From NCBI GenBank assembly GCA_030747785.1, contig JASLKC010000043.1, forward strand, positions 1-35,868: a DNA stretch of 35,868 nt. The letters are read 5' to 3'. Made by a program: the position numbers and the translations under genes. The DNA is from Candidatus Poseidoniaceae archaeon (lineage in GTDB: Archaea; Thermoplasmatota; Poseidoniia; Poseidoniales; Poseidoniaceae). Under the pieces are notes generated by a model. That model did no database searches, was not told where the DNA came from, and saw nothing but the letters and a program-made list of their open reading frames with translations. This document shows positions 8,764 through 16,524 of the stretch, in pieces. Each line of letters opens with the position of its first letter. Position 1 is the stretch's first letter.

Positions 8764-9051
8764 ATGGTACAGCCAAGTGCACATGCAAGCCACATTCTGG
8801 TGAAAAGTAAGGGTGAAGCGACACAATTGGCCAATAATATTGGTAAGTTGAAGGAGTTCCAAAAAACTGCACGGAAGAAATCTAGTTGCCCATCTTCGCA
8901 AAAAGGTGGAGACCTAGGGTGGTTCCGAAAGGGTCAGATGGTACAGGAATTCGAAGAAGCGGTTTGGAGCATACCACTCAATACCGTATCCACACCAATC
9001 AAGACTCAGTTTGGTTACCACCTCATCTGGGTTCACGAGCGCGGGGAGTGA
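8764..9051 (+). CDS. Parvulin-type peptidyl-prolyl cis-trans isomerase
   Basis: A single-domain parvulin of 95 residues that speeds cis-trans isomerisation of peptidyl-prolyl bonds. The family pattern is visible: HASHILVKSKGEA at the start, a KSSCPSSQKGGDLGWF core, the MVQEFEEAVWSI helix and the closing KTQFGYHLIWV strand. There is no signal peptide or membrane span, so it should be cytoplasmic. An in-frame GTG at 8749 overlaps the peptidase stop; I prefer the ATG at 8764, where the family homology begins shortly after and GTGAGGA can act as ribosome binding site. It is followed after 4 nt by folB. Confidence 0.9.
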   Translation: MVQPSAHASHILVKSKGEATQLANNIGKLKEFQKTARKKSSCPSSQKGGDLGWFRKGQMVQEFEEAVWSIPLNTVSTPIKTQFGYHLIWVHERGE

Positions 9052-9055
9052 AAGT

Positions 9056-9415
9056 ATGACTACTCGTATCGGACTTGAGTCCTACGAAGTTCTTGCTCGT
9101 CATGGAGCATTTGACTATGAGCACGAACAAGACCAACCATTCGTGATCTCTATTTGGGCAACCCTGGTCAATGATGTAGTGGATGATGAACTCGAAAAGA
9201 CATTGAATTATGCTGACCTTCAAAATGCAATCGATGTAGAGGTAGTATCTGCGCCTCCGGTTAGATTGATGGAAACTCTTTGTGAGAATTTGATTAAGCA
9301 CCTTTCGAAAAATGAGTTAATCGCCTCGATTTCCATTCGTATTGAGAAACCCGACGCCCCTTTGCCTCACCCCGGTGGATTGGCCTTAGTAGAGCGTGAG
9401 TGGACGAGGGATTGA
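9056..9415 (+). CDS. folB: Dihydroneopterin aldolase, FolB family
   Basis: Cleaves dihydroneopterin to 6-hydroxymethyl-dihydropterin on the way to folate. This 119-residue protein fits the compact tunnel-fold family: IGLESYEVLARHGAFDYE at the start with the catalytic Glu region, TLNYADL with the conserved Tyr, and IEKPDAPLPHPG with the catalytic Lys near the end. The ATG at 9056 is preceded by GGGAGTGA overlapping the parvulin stop; longer in-frame starts inside the parvulin gene are unlikely. folP and a pterin carbinolamine dehydratase lie in other operons of this window, pointing to bacterial-style pterin/folate chemistry. Confidence 0.9.
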   Translation: MTTRIGLESYEVLARHGAFDYEHEQDQPFVISIWATLVNDVVDDELEKTLNYADLQNAIDVEVVSAPPVRLMETLCENLIKHLSKNELIASISIRIEKPDAPLPHPGGLALVEREWTRD

Positions 9416-9442
9416 AGGGCCCTCCCTTACCACACACACCCG

Positions 9443-9928
9443 ATGACATCCATCGAACGAGTCTTTGTCCCCTCTGTCAAAGAGGCCGATGGGACTGCGA
9501 TAGGCCTTGGCGTATTCTCCACTGAAGAGACTGCGTGGACCGTTCTTCGTGCATTCATGCGTAAATCTCACCTGATGTCATTGCGAACCGCTAGCATCGT
9601 CGTTTGGGATGTAGACATGGTTGGCGAAGAAGGGATGACGATTCTTACTACAATGCATTGCAGAGACTGCCCTGTGTGCAAACGCCGTACATTCTGGCTC
9701 GACCTTGAGCAATTTAGTGCCATGTGCACAGGCGTCAATTGCGAGGCTTGGATTGAAGAGTCGACTATTGAAACTGATAAGATCGACCTTGGGTGGCCTC
9801 CTACAAGATTCCTCAAACAAACTTCGACTCTTGAAGAAGCTCTGAAAGAACTGAGAGTTCTTGGTTCTGAATTAGCAGCGACTGGTTATACGCCTCAGGC
9901 GCCAATCACATCGATTCGAGAGGAATGA
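9443..9928 (+). CDS. Unknown protein with a Cys-rich knuckle
   Basis: A 161-residue protein I do not recognise. The N-terminal half (about 1-65) looks like a mixed alpha/beta domain. The middle carries five cysteines, CRDCPVC and then C-x5-C (MCTGVNCEAW), spaced like a small zinc ribbon. The last 30 residues form a helix (LEEALKELRVLGSELAATG). No membrane span or signal is seen. The 27-nt gap after folB contains a short GC hairpin (aaggg-ccct-ccctt). Its last 23 bases overlap the end of argS on the other strand, so the two messages would share antisense 3' ends. A nucleic-acid or protein-binding role is a guess from the zinc-ribbon look. Confidence 0.65.
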   Translation: MTSIERVFVPSVKEADGTAIGLGVFSTEETAWTVLRAFMRKSHLMSLRTASIVVWDVDMVGEEGMTILTTMHCRDCPVCKRRTFWLDLEQFSAMCTGVNCEAWIEESTIETDKIDLGWPPTRFLKQTSTLEEALKELRVLGSELAATGYTPQAPITSIREE

Positions 9929-11621
9929 CGCCTAGAGCCTCAATTCCCGAACGCAACATATGGCGGGCTGCCTCGCTAACAGCATAATTCGCTTCTTCGA
10001 CAACACCATCCATCAATACATGGCAATCACGGTAGAATGCATTGTACGCTGTTGCGAGGTCTAGCATTTGGGTAGCAAATAAATGAGGTCTATTTTCTCC
10101 GGTTGCGAGAGCAATGATATCGCGATTGCATGCCATTACCCGCATCAATTCATGCATGGCATCTGGTATGTCGGTCGGGAATACATTCTGTGGCGCTCGC
10201 CCAACCTTACGATTTATTGAACAAGCACGAGTATGTGCATACATCACGAATGGAGCACTTTCGCCTTCGAATGAAAGGGCTTCATCCCAACTGAAAGTAA
10301 AGCCCTTGTCTGGATTTACCTTGATGATATTGAATCGGACTGCAGATACGCCTACAGCCTCGGCAATTGTTGCCACTTCCTCGTCTGAAATATCACTGCG
10401 GAGTTCTCTTACGATTGCAGCCGCATGAGATTGGGCCTCATCGAGAAGGTCGTCCATGAAAACGACATTCCCCTTACGAGTGCTCATCTTACCCTCTGGT
10501 AATTTGATGAAGGCATAGAACATCACCTCTGGAACTTTCTCACCTAACTCGCTGAGAGTCATCCCTACTTGCTTGGATTGGAGTTTGTGGTCCTCTCCAA
10601 GAATATTGATCAATTCATCACACTGCTCCCACTTCCACATATGGTAAGCAATGTCACGAGTAGCATAGAGCGAAGAGCCATCTCCTCTGCGATAGAAGAA
10701 TTCGGTCTTACCCTTCATCCCACGCTGACCGAGGTCTAGGAAGTGGGCACCATTCTCTGCCATTCCATGAATTTCCATTGATTCAAATCTCTCCATCAAG
10801 GCAGAAACTGTACCATCGACGACGAATTTTGATTCCTTAGTGAAAGTGTCAAACTCGATTCCGAGACGTGATAATGTCTCTAGCATCCCTTCTAGGACGG
10901 GGCTATATGCTTCCTCAAATTGAGCGAGTACTGCGTCGTCACCATGTTCAGAAGCGTGCACTAAGCGGCTTATTTCATCCTCAATAGCATCTTTGTCAAT
11001 GCTGTCTTGTCGCAGTGCTTGTGCGGCCTGATACCAACGTACAGTCTCATGGTCTGACTTTCCTTTCCATTTTGGATTCATGTCATCCATGTCAACAAGT
11101 GCATCAGCAACATCCGCTTCAGAAAGATTCTGCAATGCCCAGGCTAATACTCCAACCTGTTTACCCATATCATCGACATAGTACTCAGCACGCACTTCGT
11201 TTCCATGCAAGCGGTGAAGGCGCACCATTGTATCGCCGAGTATCGCATTACGTGCCCTGCCTACATGGAAAGGCCCGTTTGGATTTGCACTGGTATGCTC
11301 GATAAGTACCGACTTATTTCCTACCGTATCGAATCCCGAGAGTACTCGTTGTGCTAACCAATCTCTATTGGCCTTGAAATTGAGATAACCTCCTGCGGCT
11401 TCAGCATCTACGACGCCAGATAATGCTGTAGCTAATTCATTTGCAATCTCTGCTGGATTACGTCCTAATTGCTTAGCAAAGGGGAAACAAGGTAGGCTCA
11501 AGTCGCCTTGATCCCTCTCTCGACTCGGGCCAAGAGCCTGCTTCCAAAAATCACCTTCAACACCCATGTCAGCAAGTGCTGACTCAAGAGGTTGCTCAAT
11601 GATTTCCCTTAGAATTTGCAT
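9906..11621 (-). CDS. argS: Arginyl-tRNA synthetase
   Basis: Charges tRNA-Arg. The 571-residue protein opens with the Add1-type tRNA D-loop domain (about 1-90). The class I catalytic domain follows, with SANPNGPFHVGRARNAILGD as the HIGH region and EGKMSTRKGN as the KMSKS-like loop. The anticodon-binding helical domain ends in the usual short tail (EALGVIPLESM). It starts 4 nt after the prf1 stop with a GTGAT element overlapping that stop, so prf1 and argS probably form one operon. The 3' end overlaps the convergent Cys-rich gene by 23 bases. Confidence 0.97.
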   Translation of the reverse strand: MQILREIIEQPLESALADMGVEGDFWKQALGPSRERDQGDLSLPCFPFAKQLGRNPAEIANELATALSGVVDAEAAGGYLNFKANRDWLAQRVLSGFDTVGNKSVLIEHTSANPNGPFHVGRARNAILGDTMVRLHRLHGNEVRAEYYVDDMGKQVGVLAWALQNLSEADVADALVDMDDMNPKWKGKSDHETVRWYQAAQALRQDSIDKDAIEDEISRLVHASEHGDDAVLAQFEEAYSPVLEGMLETLSRLGIEFDTFTKESKFVVDGTVSALMERFESMEIHGMAENGAHFLDLGQRGMKGKTEFFYRRGDGSSLYATRDIAYHMWKWEQCDELINILGEDHKLQSKQVGMTLSELGEKVPEVMFYAFIKLPEGKMSTRKGNVVFMDDLLDEAQSHAAAIVRELRSDISDEEVATIAEAVGVSAVRFNIIKVNPDKGFTFSWDEALSFEGESAPFVMYAHTRACSINRKVGRAPQNVFPTDIPDAMHELMRVMACNRDIIALATGENRPHLFATQMLDLATAYNAFYRDCHVLMDGVVEEANYAVSEAARHMLRSGIEALGVIPLESM

Positions 11622-11625
11622 GGCA

Positions 11626-12951
11626 TCACATCATGGGATAACGTAGTACTGCTGCGATTCCTCCGAACCCTGCATTAAGTTGTGCACCTTCTTCTGAATC
11701 GACCGAGATAAAGCATACCTCCGACCTTCCTTTAGCTGCAAGTATACTGAACTCATCAATTAGTGAAGTACTACTCAACTCCGTGAGGTCATCACCATCA
11801 GCCTTGCATTTTGGGCAATTAGGTAATGCTTCCATCCTACCAATACTTGCAGACCATTCATGACTGCAAGAGTTACACTGGATTTCAACAACATTCTTGC
11901 GCATTCCCTCACTAATCAGAAGTTTAGCAACAGCGCCCTGTTCCAGAGCCTTACGAATCATCATTTCTCCATAAGTTGCCTTTGGATGCTGCTTGACTAA
12001 TTCCTCGAGGAATTCAGTGACTACCCGGCGTTCGGCGTCTAATTCGATTTCTCCCATCAGCCCACCGGCATTATCAACCAATTCACGTACACCACTCTCA
12101 TTTGAGTAGCCTACATCGAAGGTAGTCTTGGCGATCTTCTTAGCGATTTCATGATGGAAATAATCATTCTTGACCACATAGTCCTTAGTTGCTCCAGGTC
12201 CACCGATTATCACCGCTTGAATATCCTCGATATTTGGGAGCCAGTAATTGCAAGCATGCTCTGTTGCACGCTTGAAGAATTTGTGAGCGGCCTCCTCGAT
12301 TAACCTCTCAAAACGCTGTGCTGACTGACCACCTTGCCGGTGCTTGCCCATAATGTTGGAAACTAAGAATTCCTGAACATGTATTCTTTTTCCACTAGCG
12401 ATTCCATATGCGGCCTCAGCACGGTCGATGACGAAAAGCCCGTAGGACTTCTTGTCGATCAGCATATCCTCCAGTTGTGTCAGCTCGAATTTAGAATCAC
12501 AACGATATCGGAATGAAAGTAATGGCTGAGGAGTATAATCGATAACAACTGTAACGTGGCGAGTCTTATTGTTGCCTACAATGACTGCTCCGGTGAATAG
12601 AGCGATACCTGTCTCGCCAGCATCACGGCACTTAGAAAGAGCAGAAATTGCAGACTCAATAGCACCTTGTACATTCTTTTTGGTAGATTTGGATTTGATG
12701 TTTGCAGCCTGGCCATGCTCGTTTTGCAACATTTGCCTCGCATCACTGACTTGACGGTCGGGCGGAATGATTACCGTAACTAACTCAGTACCGTATCCCT
12801 TCATTTCACGAAGGTCTTCCAGTGCCAATTTTAGTTTCAGACGGCGCGTGGCCATCTCTGCATCGTCAGCCATGGTACCGTCCCCGGCCCAAAGGGCCGA
12901 GGCGGCCGCCTTCAAGCCTTCCGCACGGGAATCATCATCAAGGGTCATCAT
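11626..12951 (-). CDS. prf1: Peptide chain release factor aRF1
   Basis: Recognises all three stop codons and triggers peptide release; archaeal/eukaryotic type. Domains in order: N domain with NIKS at 84-87 and the YRCDSKF stop-reading motif (about 148-154), M domain with GKHRQGGQSAQRF, and C domain with a small zinc-binding insert (CNSCSHEW and CPKC). At 441 residues it is slightly longer than usual because of about 26 Ala/Gly/Asp-rich residues before a second methionine (M27, codon at 12873). The family core begins after M27, so the start may be 12873. Using 12951 leaves only 12 bases to the divergent pyrH start. Confidence 0.96.
   Translation of the reverse strand: MMTLDDDSRAEGLKAAASALWAGDGTMADDAEMATRRLKLKLALEDLREMKGYGTELVTVIIPPDRQVSDARQMLQNEHGQAANIKSKSTKKNVQGAIESAISALSKCRDAGETGIALFTGAVIVGNNKTRHVTVVIDYTPQPLLSFRYRCDSKFELTQLEDMLIDKKSYGLFVIDRAEAAYGIASGKRIHVQEFLVSNIMGKHRQGGQSAQRFERLIEEAAHKFFKRATEHACNYWLPNIEDIQAVIIGGPGATKDYVVKNDYFHHEIAKKIAKTTFDVGYSNESGVRELVDNAGGLMGEIELDAERRVVTEFLEELVKQHPKATYGEMMIRKALEQGAVAKLLISEGMRKNVVEIQCNSCSHEWSASIGRMEALPNCPKCKADGDDLTELSSTSLIDEFSILAAKGRSEVCFISVDSEEGAQLNAGFGGIAAVLRYPMM
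12885..12911. repeat. Two tandem GC-rich palindromes at the prf1 5' end
   Basis: CGGCCC-AAA-GGGCCG (12885-12899) is followed immediately by the 12-bp palindrome AGGCGGCCGCCT (12900-12911). Both lie between the two candidate prf1 start codons (12951 and 12873) and about 50-80 bp from the pyrH start. They are either coding bias in an Ala-rich extension or regulatory sequence in a longer prf1/pyrH intergenic region. Confidence 0.5.
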
Positions 12952-12963
12952 TCAGCCGGTTCG

Positions 12964-13662
12964 ATGACGACCCACATCATCGCCCTCGGCGGCTCGCTAC
13001 TGCGACCTGAAGAGTCGGACGAGAGATCTGCATGGTTCGGTCGACTGCGGCAACTCGCAGTACATCTCGAAGGCAATGGCCGCAAACTGGGAATTGTAGT
13101 CGGTGGCGGACTTCCGGCAAGAGAGGGAATAACCTTAGCTCGTTCTTCATTCACAGACTCCTATAGACTGGACATGGTCGGCATTGCTGCCACTAGATTA
13201 AACGCCTCGATTTTACAGCAAACTCTGCTGGATATTGGCTGCGATGTATGCCCCATTATTCCTACAAGTACCGATGAAGCCGCTGAATTACTTGGCGAAC
13301 ATCATATCGTGATAATGGGCGGAACCACTCCGGGACATACTACCGATGCTGTCGCAGTTGCTCTAGCACGCGATTCTGGGTCAGCACATTTGGTGATTGC
13401 AACTAATGTTAGCCATGTCTATGATAGCGACCCTCGCACCAATGAGAATGCAAAACCCTTCGAAACTATGACTTTGGCAGAACTTGCAGAAATAACTGGA
13501 ACCGAAGCACTGGAACCAGGTGCTAGTGCTGCGGTTGACCCAATTGCGGTCAAGTGGGCCATGGAAGCTGGCCTCAAGATCGCAGTATTGGATGGTCGAA
13601 ATCTAAGTCTCCTCGAAGACGCCCTTGAAGGGAGACCCTTTGAAGGCACCCTGATACAGTGA
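12964..13662 (+). CDS. pyrH: UMP kinase, archaeal PyrH type
   Basis: Phosphorylates UMP to UDP. This 232-residue amino-acid-kinase-family protein has ALGGSLL at the N-terminus, GIVVGGGLPARE for phosphate binding, the DMVGIAATRLNA helix, MGGTTPGHTTDAVA, and ATNVSHVYDSDPRTNENAKPF near the nucleotide site. These match archaeal UMP kinases rather than isopentenyl-phosphate or carbamate kinases. The ATG at 12964 is 12 nt from the annotated prf1 start on the opposite strand; no clear TATA box is visible. It is followed 9 nt later by a small zinc-ribbon membrane protein. Together with carAB it represents pyrimidine synthesis in this window. Confidence 0.92.
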   Translation: MTTHIIALGGSLLRPEESDERSAWFGRLRQLAVHLEGNGRKLGIVVGGGLPAREGITLARSSFTDSYRLDMVGIAATRLNASILQQTLLDIGCDVCPIIPTSTDEAAELLGEHHIVIMGGTTPGHTTDAVAVALARDSGSAHLVIATNVSHVYDSDPRTNENAKPFETMTLAELAEITGTEALEPGASAAVDPIAVKWAMEAGLKIAVLDGRNLSLLEDALEGRPFEGTLIQ

Positions 13663-13671
13663 GTTGAGAAA

Positions 13672-13944
13672 ATGGTAGATGCAAATGCGGTAAAAGAAAA
13701 GGCGGCTAAAAAGCAGAGCAGAAGGTCACGTGGTGCCTCTACGGCTAGCATTTCTGCTCACAAACATTGCCGGATTTGTGGAATAAATATCAATGCGAAA
13801 GTGGAGGTTCGCGTTTGTAGCGACCAGGAATGCATAGATCGAAACACAAAAGATGAAACCAATCAGAAACGTATGAGAAGATGGATGTTTATCTTCCTCG
13901 CACTATTTTCATTACCGGTACTCATCAGACTATTTGGGTCCTAA
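13672..13944 (+). CDS. Small zinc-ribbon membrane protein (DUF2116-like)
   Basis: A 90-residue protein with a basic, Ala-rich head (1-30), a Cys4 ribbon (HCRICGININAK then VCSDQECIDR), a basic stretch (NQKRMRRW) and one C-terminal membrane span (MFIFLALFSLPVLIRLF). This order matches small archaeal DUF2116-type proteins, whose function is unknown. The charge pattern suggests that the ribbon faces the cytoplasm. It lies 9 nt after pyrH and overlaps the end of nog1 on the other strand by 4 bases. Confidence 0.78.
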   Translation: MVDANAVKEKAAKKQSRRSRGASTASISAHKHCRICGININAKVEVRVCSDQECIDRNTKDETNQKRMRRWMFIFLALFSLPVLIRLFGS

Positions 13945-15041
13945 TTACGGTGCCATCCCTTGGGTAATTCCATTGGACCGGTCTCCATATTTTCTTTACA
14001 GCGGCGTACGATTTCCAGCCTAAGTGCTTCGACGCCGACATTTTCGGTTGCAGAAATTGTCACACATCCCTCTTCATCGAGTAATACGGGAATCATTGGT
14101 TCGCCTTCGCCATCCCATGAGGACTCTGCAGCCTTTACCTCGTCCCAGTTTCCGGGGAGGGGCTCCATCAAATCGGCCTTTGAAATTACGACCATCATGT
14201 CGATTTCAGGAAGTAAACCTTTGATTTCCTCAAGCAAATTGAGTTGATCTTCAAGCGGAGTACCGCATTTCTCAGTTATATCCATCAAGAAAATACACAG
14301 ACTGCCCACATGTTCGATTGCAGCTATGGCTTGCAACTCGATTTGGTTGCGGCTTTCCATCTCACGATCCAATAATCCAGGTGTATCTACCATCTGATGG
14401 GAAAGGCGACGATGTTTGAAATGGCCAACGTGGATTTGTTTAGTTGTGAATGGATAGTGATTCACTTCCATATTGCCAGTGGATAGTGTTGAGATGAAAG
14501 CGGACTTACCCACATTGGGAGCACCGCACACAACAATGGTAGGGCTGAGTGAATCGATTACTGGGAGTGTTCGCAATGTCATCCTTGCCTCATGAAGCCA
14601 ATCGAGTGAACTGCCTACTCTACGCATTATACTGCTGAGTCTACCATATGCTTCTTTACGAGCATCGTGCATAACCTCAATGCGCCCACTGCGGACGATT
14701 TTCACAGAGTTTTGCTTTCCGATTTGGCCAACTTGTTTTCCGCCCCATTTGAGCATTGAAAGATGGTGGCGGTAGTCATCACACCCAACACAAGCATCGA
14801 CCATCGCTTTGTCGAAAAGCGGCATCCTGTCAAGGCTTGGCCAGGTGCGCATAGTCTCATCGAGGTAAGTGGTAATGATGTCGGAACTAGTTTGCACCAT
14901 GCGTACCAATTGCTTGCGGACCCTGAAGACCTTGACCGGATCATCAACACGGTCTGCAGCCTTTTTAGCACGACTGAATGCCTTGTCTAGTACCTCCTCC
15001 TCAGTGAGAACGGTAGGTAGATCTCTCCAGACGACCTTCAT
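13941..15041 (-). CDS. NOG1-family GTPase
   Basis: A GTPase of the NOG1/Obg-like translation-factor class, in eukaryotes needed for 60S ribosome maturation. The 366 residues comprise an N-terminal helical domain (about 1-165) and a G domain with G1 GAPNVGKS, a switch-I threonine in PFTTKQ, G3 DTPGLLDRE, G4 SKAD and G5-like SATENVGVE. Archaeal NOG1 proteins lack the long eukaryotic C-terminal part, and so does this one. It is convergent with the DUF2116-like gene and divergent from a small membrane protein gene. A role in large-subunit assembly is inferred from the family. Confidence 0.9.
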   Translation of the reverse strand: MKVVWRDLPTVLTEEEVLDKAFSRAKKAADRVDDPVKVFRVRKQLVRMVQTSSDIITTYLDETMRTWPSLDRMPLFDKAMVDACVGCDDYRHHLSMLKWGGKQVGQIGKQNSVKIVRSGRIEVMHDARKEAYGRLSSIMRRVGSSLDWLHEARMTLRTLPVIDSLSPTIVVCGAPNVGKSAFISTLSTGNMEVNHYPFTTKQIHVGHFKHRRLSHQMVDTPGLLDREMESRNQIELQAIAAIEHVGSLCIFLMDITEKCGTPLEDQLNLLEEIKGLLPEIDMMVVISKADLMEPLPGNWDEVKAAESSWDGEGEPMIPVLLDEEGCVTISATENVGVEALRLEIVRRCKENMETGPMELPKGWHRN

Positions 15042-15109
15042 GGTACTTGGCTCCTACATTGAAGGCGCGGGCACTCTATTCTTCAAGGCAACGGTACTGT
15101 CGAATGAAT

Positions 15110-15127
15110 TACATGTTAGCACATGTA
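15110..15127. repeat. Inverted repeat upstream of a small membrane protein gene
   Basis: TACATGT-TAGC-ACATGTA has 7-nt arms and ends 10 nt before the ATG at 15138; it overlaps a weaker candidate ATG at 15123. It lies in the divergent region between nog1 and the membrane protein gene, where an operator would be expected, but each arm contains the self-palindrome ACATGT, which makes chance more likely. Confidence 0.35.
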
Positions 15128-15137
15128 CGTTCTACGC

Positions 15138-15488
15138 ATGCAGGCCCCCCAGCCTCGGAGCATTGAAATCCCGCTGAGTCAGGGATATTACCAGCCAAAT
15201 ATGGGAGTTACACAGCAATATGCGATGATGCCAATGTGGCCTCAGACAAATGCAACTCTCGCATTGATACTGGCTTGCGTGAGCATTGCTGCAGGAGGTA
15301 TTTGTCTTGCTATCCCTGCAATAATTATTGCTAAAGGAGCCCTCCAAATCACCGACCAATTTCCCGGACATCCTGATGCGGGTAATGCGAAGGCCGCACA
15401 TCTAATTGGATGGATAATTACGGGAATAACCGGGGCATTTTTCGCCCTTTGGTTCATCTTCATGATGTTTGCAGTAGCGATGGGTTAG
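15138..15488 (+). CDS. Small membrane protein, DUF4190-like
   Basis: A 116-residue protein with a Pro/Gln/Tyr/Met-rich head (about 1-35). Two hydrophobic segments follow: one near 38-65 (TLALILACVSIAAGGICLAI), one near 90-114 (GWIITGITGAFFALWFIFMM). Between them lies a loop with GNAKAAHLIG. The layout resembles DUF4190-type proteins, small two-span membrane proteins of unknown function with a disordered head. ATG 15138 is preferred over 15123 because of the upstream inverted repeat and an AT-rich element (aatgaatta) about 30 nt before it. It is the first gene of a plus-strand run reaching the ferredoxin at 16524. Confidence 0.65.
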   Translation: MQAPQPRSIEIPLSQGYYQPNMGVTQQYAMMPMWPQTNATLALILACVSIAAGGICLAIPAIIIAKGALQITDQFPGHPDAGNAKAAHLIGWIITGITGAFFALWFIFMMFAVAMG

Positions 15489-15495
15489 GTCAGCC

Positions 15496-15951
15496 TTGAA
15501 GAAGGATGAGCCCCATCCACCCTATATGGGCGGACTACCTGACTGGGCGCAAAGCATGTGGGAAGAACTCGGTTCACCTGAACTAGAGGATATGAAAAGC
15601 GTTCACACAGGCGACTTGATGGAAAGGCGCCATGGATTGCGCCGTGACGATATAGTCGAGATGATGCTCGATGTACGTACACTCTCAGAAGGAGAAAACC
15701 CACGGGTTCGTGGCCGTCTGCTTTCTAGTGGAAAAACTTCAATCGAGGTACTTACCGTTGAAGGTGAACATGTTTACATCTCTAGAGATGTAATCGTCAA
15801 AGTTGTTCTAATCGCACATACTCGTCCTGCATACATAGATGACAGAGAGTTACTCGAATTTGAACGAGCTGACCAAAAGAGGCGTTCCAACCTACATGAA
15901 AAGGTAGAGAAGGAAACCAAGGGTTCCGATGATTCTCACCTTTGGGGTTGA
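15496..15951 (+). CDS. Hydrophilic unknown protein with a beta-rich core
   Basis: A 151-residue protein not assigned to a family. The N-terminus is Pro/Gly/Trp-rich (PPYMGGLPDWAQSMWEELG). A beta-rich core at about 63-107 (RGRLLSSGKTSIEVLTVEG, then YISRDVIVKVVLI) reads like a small Sm-like or SH3-like barrel, and the C-terminal 35 residues are highly charged and helical. The start is TTG at 15496, weakly preceded by AGGT; ATG at 15526 would drop the first ten residues. It lies between a membrane protein gene (8 nt gap) and the pterin dehydratase gene (4 nt gap), so it is clearly part of an operon. An RNA-binding role is only suggested by the barrel-like core. Confidence 0.65.
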   Translation: MKKDEPHPPYMGGLPDWAQSMWEELGSPELEDMKSVHTGDLMERRHGLRRDDIVEMMLDVRTLSEGENPRVRGRLLSSGKTSIEVLTVEGEHVYISRDVIVKVVLIAHTRPAYIDDRELLEFERADQKRRSNLHEKVEKETKGSDDSHLWG

Positions 15952-15955
15952 AGCA

Positions 15956-16192
15956 ATGTCGTGGCAGGTCATCGATGACCACCATCTTGAGAGGAGTTTT
16001 TCCTTTGCTGATTTCGTCAGTGCGCTCGCATTCGTGAATGATTGCGGAACGATCTGCGAAGCACAGAGGCACCATGCTGAATTCACCCTTGGCTGGGGTA
16101 GTGTGACTGTAAAGACCTGGAGTCACGATGTAAATGGTATTACAGAACGCGATTACCGCCTCGCATCTTCAATCGATGAGGTGATGGGATGA
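15956..16192 (+). CDS. Pterin-4a-carbinolamine dehydratase family protein
   Basis: Dehydrates 4a-hydroxy-tetrahydropterins in aromatic hydroxylase systems; archaeal and bacterial members often have other, unclear pterin-related roles. The 78-residue protein has the PCD active-site pattern EAQRHHAEFTLGW (paired His), a later WSHDVNGIT that supplies His and Asp, and a final DYRLASSIDEV helix. The ATG at 15956 is 4 nt after the previous stop. No phenylalanine hydroxylase is present in this window. Its stop overlaps the ferredoxin start by 4 bases (ATGA), so the two are translationally coupled. Confidence 0.85.
   Translation: MSWQVIDDHHLERSFSFADFVSALAFVNDCGTICEAQRHHAEFTLGWGSVTVKTWSHDVNGITERDYRLASSIDEVMG
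16178..16185 (+). promoter_or_regulatory. Shine-Dalgarno of the ferredoxin gene, inside the PCD 3' end
   Basis: GAGGTGAT lies 3 nt before the ATG at 16189 and within the last codons of the upstream gene. It is a near-perfect complement to the archaeal 16S 3' end and supports coupled translation of the ATGA overlap. Confidence 0.65.
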
Positions 16193-16524
16193 AAGATGCG
16201 AAGGGTAGAGTAGATGCAGGCTATAGAATGCACACCTTCGTATGTGGTCACTCTCGACCAGAGAACTCGCCACGTGGCTGTTGCTCAGCAAAAAACTCCC
16301 TTGAATTGATGCGAATTCTAAAGAATACAGCAAAGGAACGCGGGATCGATGATGTAAGAGTGCAAAAATCTGGATGTTTAGATTTCTGTGAAAATGGAAT
16401 CAGTTGCGTAATATATCCCCAGGGTGAATGGTTCACCCTCACTCCAGAAGCAATTCCCGACATATTGGACTATCTTGAGGGAGGAGTCCTCCCCGTTGCC
16501 CACTTGATGGACCTCAAAGCTTGA
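16189..16524 (+). CDS. Thioredoxin-like [2Fe-2S] ferredoxin
   Basis: A 111-residue protein of the thioredoxin-fold 2Fe-2S class, related to the ferredoxin subunits of NADH dehydrogenases and to stand-alone Shethna-type proteins. The pattern is HTFVCGHSRP, then SPRGCCSAKNS, a helix, and QKSGCLDFCENGISCVIYPQ. It supplies Cys19, the CC pair, and the GCLDFC cysteines that usually bind the cluster. It is soluble, with no signal sequence. It overlaps the pterin dehydratase gene by 4 bases and the convergent aIF2-beta gene by 11 bases. The redox partner is unknown. Confidence 0.88.
   Translation: MKDAKGRVDAGYRMHTFVCGHSRPENSPRGCCSAKNSLELMRILKNTAKERGIDDVRVQKSGCLDFCENGISCVIYPQGEWFTLTPEAIPDILDYLEGGVLPVAHLMDLKA

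Noticed and set aside
9415-9428. Short hairpin aaggg-ccct-ccctt after folB as a terminator
   Set aside because: The stem is only 5 bp with no T-tract and the next gene follows at once; it is mentioned with that gene but not listed as a terminator.
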